32,973 nucleotides of DNA from Clostridia bacterium (GTDB taxonomy: Bacteria; Bacillota; Clostridia; Oscillospirales; CAG-272), in NCBI GenBank assembly GCA_017621695.1, contig JAGASP010000088.1:1-32973 (forward strand). The letters are read 5' to 3'. The stretch's first letter is position 1; the number at the start of each line of letters is the position of its first letter. Below the pieces are notes generated by a model. The model was not told the DNA's origin and did no database searches. It saw nothing but the letters and a program-made list of their open reading frames with translations. This document shows positions 30,335 to 32,973 of this stretch, one piece after another. The position numbers were made by a program, and so were the translations under genes.

Positions 30335-32824
30335 ATGGAAGCAAACACCATCCGCATCGCCCTCGCGGGTAACCCCAACACGGGTAAAACCACCCTCTTC
30401 AACGCCCTGACAGGCTCCAACCAGTTCGTCGGCAACTGGCCCGGCGTCACGGTGGAGAAGAAGGAGGGTAAGCTCAAAAACCATGAGGGAGGCGAGACCG
30501 TCATCGTTACCGACCTCCCCGGCATCTATTCCCTCTCTCCCTACACCTTGGAGGAAGTAGTGGCCAGAAACTACCTTGTAGTAGAGTGCCCCGACGCCAT
30601 CCTGAACATCATCGACGGCACCAACCTGGAGCGCAACCTCTACCTCACCACCCAGCTGACAGAATTGGGCATCCCCGTGGTCATGGCCATCAACATGGTG
30701 GACGTCCTCCGCAAGCAGGGGGACAAGATCGACCTGGACGCTCTATCCCGCCGCATGGGCTGTCCCGCCGTGGAGATCTCGGCGCTGAAGGGCACGGGTC
30801 TTGACGAGGCTGTGGCACTGGCCATTGAGACCGCCAAGCACGGGCGTAACGTCCCTCACCACATCTTCTCGGGTGAGGTGGAGCACACGCTCGCTCACAT
30901 TGAGGAGGCCGCCGTTCACGGTATGCCCGCCGACCGACAGAGATGGTACGCCATCAAGATCTTTGAGCGTGACGAAAAGGTGCTGGCCGAGCTGAATTTG
31001 GATCCCGCCATCCTCTCCCACATTGAGGAGGACATCAAGGAGACCGAGCGGCTTCTGGACGATGACGCCGAAGCCATCATCATCAACGAACGCTATAACT
31101 ACATCACAGGCGTGCTGCAAGGTTGCTTCAAACGCAAGCACGTGGGCAAGCTCACGGCCTCCGAAAAGATCGACAAGGTGGTCACCAACCGTATCGCCGC
31201 CCTGCCCATCTTCGCCGCCATCATGTTCCTGGTCTACTACATATCCGTCTCCACCGTGGGTACCTTCGTCACCGATTGGATGAACGACGGCGTGTTCGGT
31301 GACGGCTGGCACCTGTTCGGTATTGGATCCAAGGATTACACCGCTCAAACCGAGGAGTACGCGGGGGCTGCCGAGATCATCGACAATTTCGTAGCCTACG
31401 CCGAGGAGCAGGGACTTGACACCTCCGCCTACAACGCCGCCGTTGAGGCCAAGGACGCCGAGGGCATCAAGGCCGCTCTGACCGCCCTTGACGAGCAGAT
31501 TTCCGACGACGTCACCGTCACCTGGGAGTACGAGGACGAGGAGACCTTCGAGACTCTCACCTCCTCCGCCACGGGCGCTGACTTCACCGCCTCCATCTCC
31601 ACCGCCCTCGGCTACGGCTTTGCCGAGCCCGACCCCGCCGACTATGGCGTCTGGGTAGTAGGCGTTCCCGTTCTGGTGGAAAAGGGTCTGGTGGCCGCTA
31701 ACTCTCCCGAGTGGCTGAACAGTCTGATCCTGGACGGCATCGTGGGCGGCGTGGGCGCCGTGCTGGGCTTCGTGCCCCAGATTCTGGTGCTGTTCATCCT
31801 GCTGGCCTTCCTGGAGGCCTGCGGCTATATGTCCCGTATCGCCTTCGTGCTGGACCGCATCTTCCGCAAGTTCGGTCTGTCGGGCAAGTCCTTTATCCCG
31901 ATTCTGATCGGCACGGGCTGCGGCGTCCCCGGTATCATGGCCTCCCGTACCATTGAAAACGAGCGCGACCGCCGCATGACCATCATCACCACCACCTTCA
32001 TCCCCTGCGGCGCCAAGCTTCCCATCATCGCCATGATCGCCGCTACCCTGTTCGGGAATGCCTGGTGGGTGGCTCCCCTCTGCTACTTCATCGGCATCGC
32101 CGCCATCATCATCTCGGGCATCATGCTCAAGAAGACCAAGCTCTTCTCGGGTACCCCCGCTCCCTTCGTCATGGAGCTGCCTGCGTACCATCTGCCTACT
32201 CCCATCAACGTTCTCCGCTCCATGTGGGAGCGCGGCTGGTCCTTCATCAAGAAGGCGGGCACCGTCATCATGCTCTCCACCGTCATCATCTGGGCAGGCA
32301 CCGTCTTCGGCGTGGCCGACGGTCACTTCGGGCTCTTTTTGGAGATGCCCGAGGGCGGCATGAGCATCCTGGACTACATCGGCACCGCCATCGGCTGGAT
32401 CTTCGCCCCTCTGGGCTTCTCGAATCCCACCGCCGCCGTGGCCACCCTCATGGGCCTGATCGCCAAGGAGGAGGTCGTGGCCGTCTTTGGTGTGGCCGAC
32501 TTCGCGGGACTGGGCAAGCTGGCCGGCTTCTCCTTCCTGGTTTTCAATCTCCTCTGCGCTCCCTGCTTCGCCGCTATGGGTGCCATCCGCAGAGAGATGA
32601 ACAACGGCAAGTGGACCGCCTTCGCCATTACCTACCAGTGCCTCTTCGCCTACGCGATCTCCCTCATCATCTACCAGTTCGGTCTGCTCTTCACGGGCGC
32701 CATGGGCGGTATCAATATCCTGTGGCTGGTCATCGCCGCTCTGCTGGCCGTCGGTATGCTGGTCCAGCTCTTCCGGCCTTATAAGGAGTCGGGGAGACTG
32801 ACCCAGACCGTGAAGATCAAGTAA
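30335..32824 (+). CDS. feoB: Ferrous iron transporter FeoB with extended extracytoplasmic loop
   Basis: 829 residues, AAGGAG ten bases before the ATG. Fe2+ importer with a cytoplasmic G domain: G1 GNPNTGKTT (12-20), G2 Thr39, G3 DLPG (60-63), G4 NMVD (120-123), G5 SALKG (149-153). A helical bundle follows to about residue 280, then the membrane part with the two Gate motifs GTGCGVPGIMASRT and FIPCGAKLPI. Between the first helix (about 288-310) and LILDGIVGGVGAVLGFVPQ (about 460) lies a polar, acidic segment of roughly 120 residues (about 332-453), longer than the few tens of residues I expect there from the classical E. coli-type layout. No FeoC gene follows. Codons end strongly in C. Assignment secure; the loop is the oddity. 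Confidence 0.96.
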   Translation: MEANTIRIALAGNPNTGKTTLFNALTGSNQFVGNWPGVTVEKKEGKLKNHEGGETVIVTDLPGIYSLSPYTLEEVVARNYLVVECPDAILNIIDGTNLERNLYLTTQLTELGIPVVMAINMVDVLRKQGDKIDLDALSRRMGCPAVEISALKGTGLDEAVALAIETAKHGRNVPHHIFSGEVEHTLAHIEEAAVHGMPADRQRWYAIKIFERDEKVLAELNLDPAILSHIEEDIKETERLLDDDAEAIIINERYNYITGVLQGCFKRKHVGKLTASEKIDKVVTNRIAALPIFAAIMFLVYYISVSTVGTFVTDWMNDGVFGDGWHLFGIGSKDYTAQTEEYAGAAEIIDNFVAYAEEQGLDTSAYNAAVEAKDAEGIKAALTALDEQISDDVTVTWEYEDEETFETLTSSATGADFTASISTALGYGFAEPDPADYGVWVVGVPVLVEKGLVAANSPEWLNSLILDGIVGGVGAVLGFVPQILVLFILLAFLEACGYMSRIAFVLDRIFRKFGLSGKSFIPILIGTGCGVPGIMASRTIENERDRRMTIITTTFIPCGAKLPIIAMIAATLFGNAWWVAPLCYFIGIAAIIISGIMLKKTKLFSGTPAPFVMELPAYHLPTPINVLRSMWERGWSFIKKAGTVIMLSTVIIWAGTVFGVADGHFGLFLEMPEGGMSILDYIGTAIGWIFAPLGFSNPTAAVATLMGLIAKEEVVAVFGVADFAGLGKLAGFSFLVFNLLCAPCFAAMGAIRREMNNGKWTAFAITYQCLFAYAISLIIYQFGLLFTGAMGGINILWLVIAALLAVGMLVQLFRPYKESGRLTQTVKIK

Positions 32825-32892
32825 AAACTCGTAAATTGGGGTTTAGCGGTGTGTTTGCCCCCCGATGAACACGAGGAAACCGCTATGTTGGC

Positions 32893-32918
32893 GGGCGGCC
32901 ACACAGGGCCGCCCCTAC
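32893..32918 (-). repeat. GTAGGGG hairpin repeat, copy E
   Basis: On the minus strand GTAGGGGCGGCC, CTGTGT and GGCCGCCC: a third arm variant (GGGCGGCC/GGCCGCCC), again self-complementary. It lies 69 bases after feoB, in the opposite orientation to that gene. Confidence 0.8.
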
Positions 32919-32961
32919 AAGCAAATTTTCTATATGTATCAGCGTCTTTCTGGGTTTGTAT

Positions 32962-32973
32962 GTAGGGGCGACC
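32962..32973 (+). repeat. GTAGGGG hairpin repeat, copy F, cut by the window edge
   Basis: GTAGGGGCGACC is the head and left arm of the element; the rest is outside the window. With copy E it forms an inverted pair with heads facing inward, the reverse of the A/B and C/D arrangement. Confidence 0.7.

Noticed and set aside
30743..32326. A 527-residue minus-strand frame opposite feoB
   Set aside because: Same cause; Gly/Asp/Val/His-rich composition without motifs, while feoB is complete on the + strand.

Overview
The window reads as chromosomal DNA of a Gram-positive, probably gut-dwelling member of the Clostridia (Bacillota) of moderate GC content. Support: strong AGGAGG-type ribosome binding sites, AT-rich spacers with consensus TTGACA-17-TATAAT promoters, lipoprotein signals on the exported proteins, a SigI/RsgI pair (a Bacillota system), oligoendopeptidase F, and several glycan-degrading enzymes. 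Nineteen genes are supported (18 complete, one cut by the left edge). I see no rRNA, tRNA, CRISPR array, prophage or transposase gene. No gene-free stretch exceeds 300 bases; the longest (20776-21058) holds an inverted-repeat element.

Layout. 1-934 (-): start of a BspA-like leucine-rich-repeat surface lipoprotein. 1060-3594 (-): nuclease-helicase of the DinG/XPD type, divergent from a + strand group of GH78 alpha-L-rhamnosidase, an unknown lipoprotein and phosphoglucomutase (3816-9134), closed by a perfect 19-bp stem terminator. 9208-12021 (-): a membrane lipoprotein of unknown function and oligoendopeptidase F. 12218-15947 (+): trkA, trkH and a PHP-domain phosphoesterase, apparently one operon for potassium uptake with a phosphoesterase attached. 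16073-17623 (+): an orphan ABC solute-binding lipoprotein. 17839-19794 (+): sigI and an rsgI-type anti-sigma gene. 19864-20775 (-): lysophospholipase/monoglyceride-lipase-like hydrolase. 21059-28748 (-): glycerol kinase, a large putative glycoside hydrolase, the RNA-binding protein Tex and a TIM-barrel glycosidase-like protein. 28992-29738 (-): rsuA/rluB-type pseudouridine synthase, divergent from feoA and feoB (30002-32824, +) for ferrous iron uptake.

The genes suggest plant or host glycan use (rhamnosidase, two further glycosidase-like enzymes, a sugar-type binding protein, phosphoglucomutase, glycerol kinase) beside housekeeping ion transport (K+, Fe2+) and envelope sensing (SigI/RsgI).

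The most notable non-coding content is (i) a dispersed set of short hairpins that begin with GTAGGG, whose two arms vary in a compensating way and which often sit at stop codons, sometimes as inverted pairs; one pair lies inside a 171-bp unit with perfect 14-bp terminal inverted repeats abutting glpK; (ii) a second hairpin family built on CAAGGG/CCCTTG arms flanking one glycosidase-like gene; and (iii) two copies of the inverted repeat GTTAGC-N4-GCTAAC, one in front of feoA and one in front of feoB, resembling DtxR/IdeR-type iron boxes. I did not find a clearly new multi-gene defence or mobile system; the repeat families and the feo operators are the best leads.
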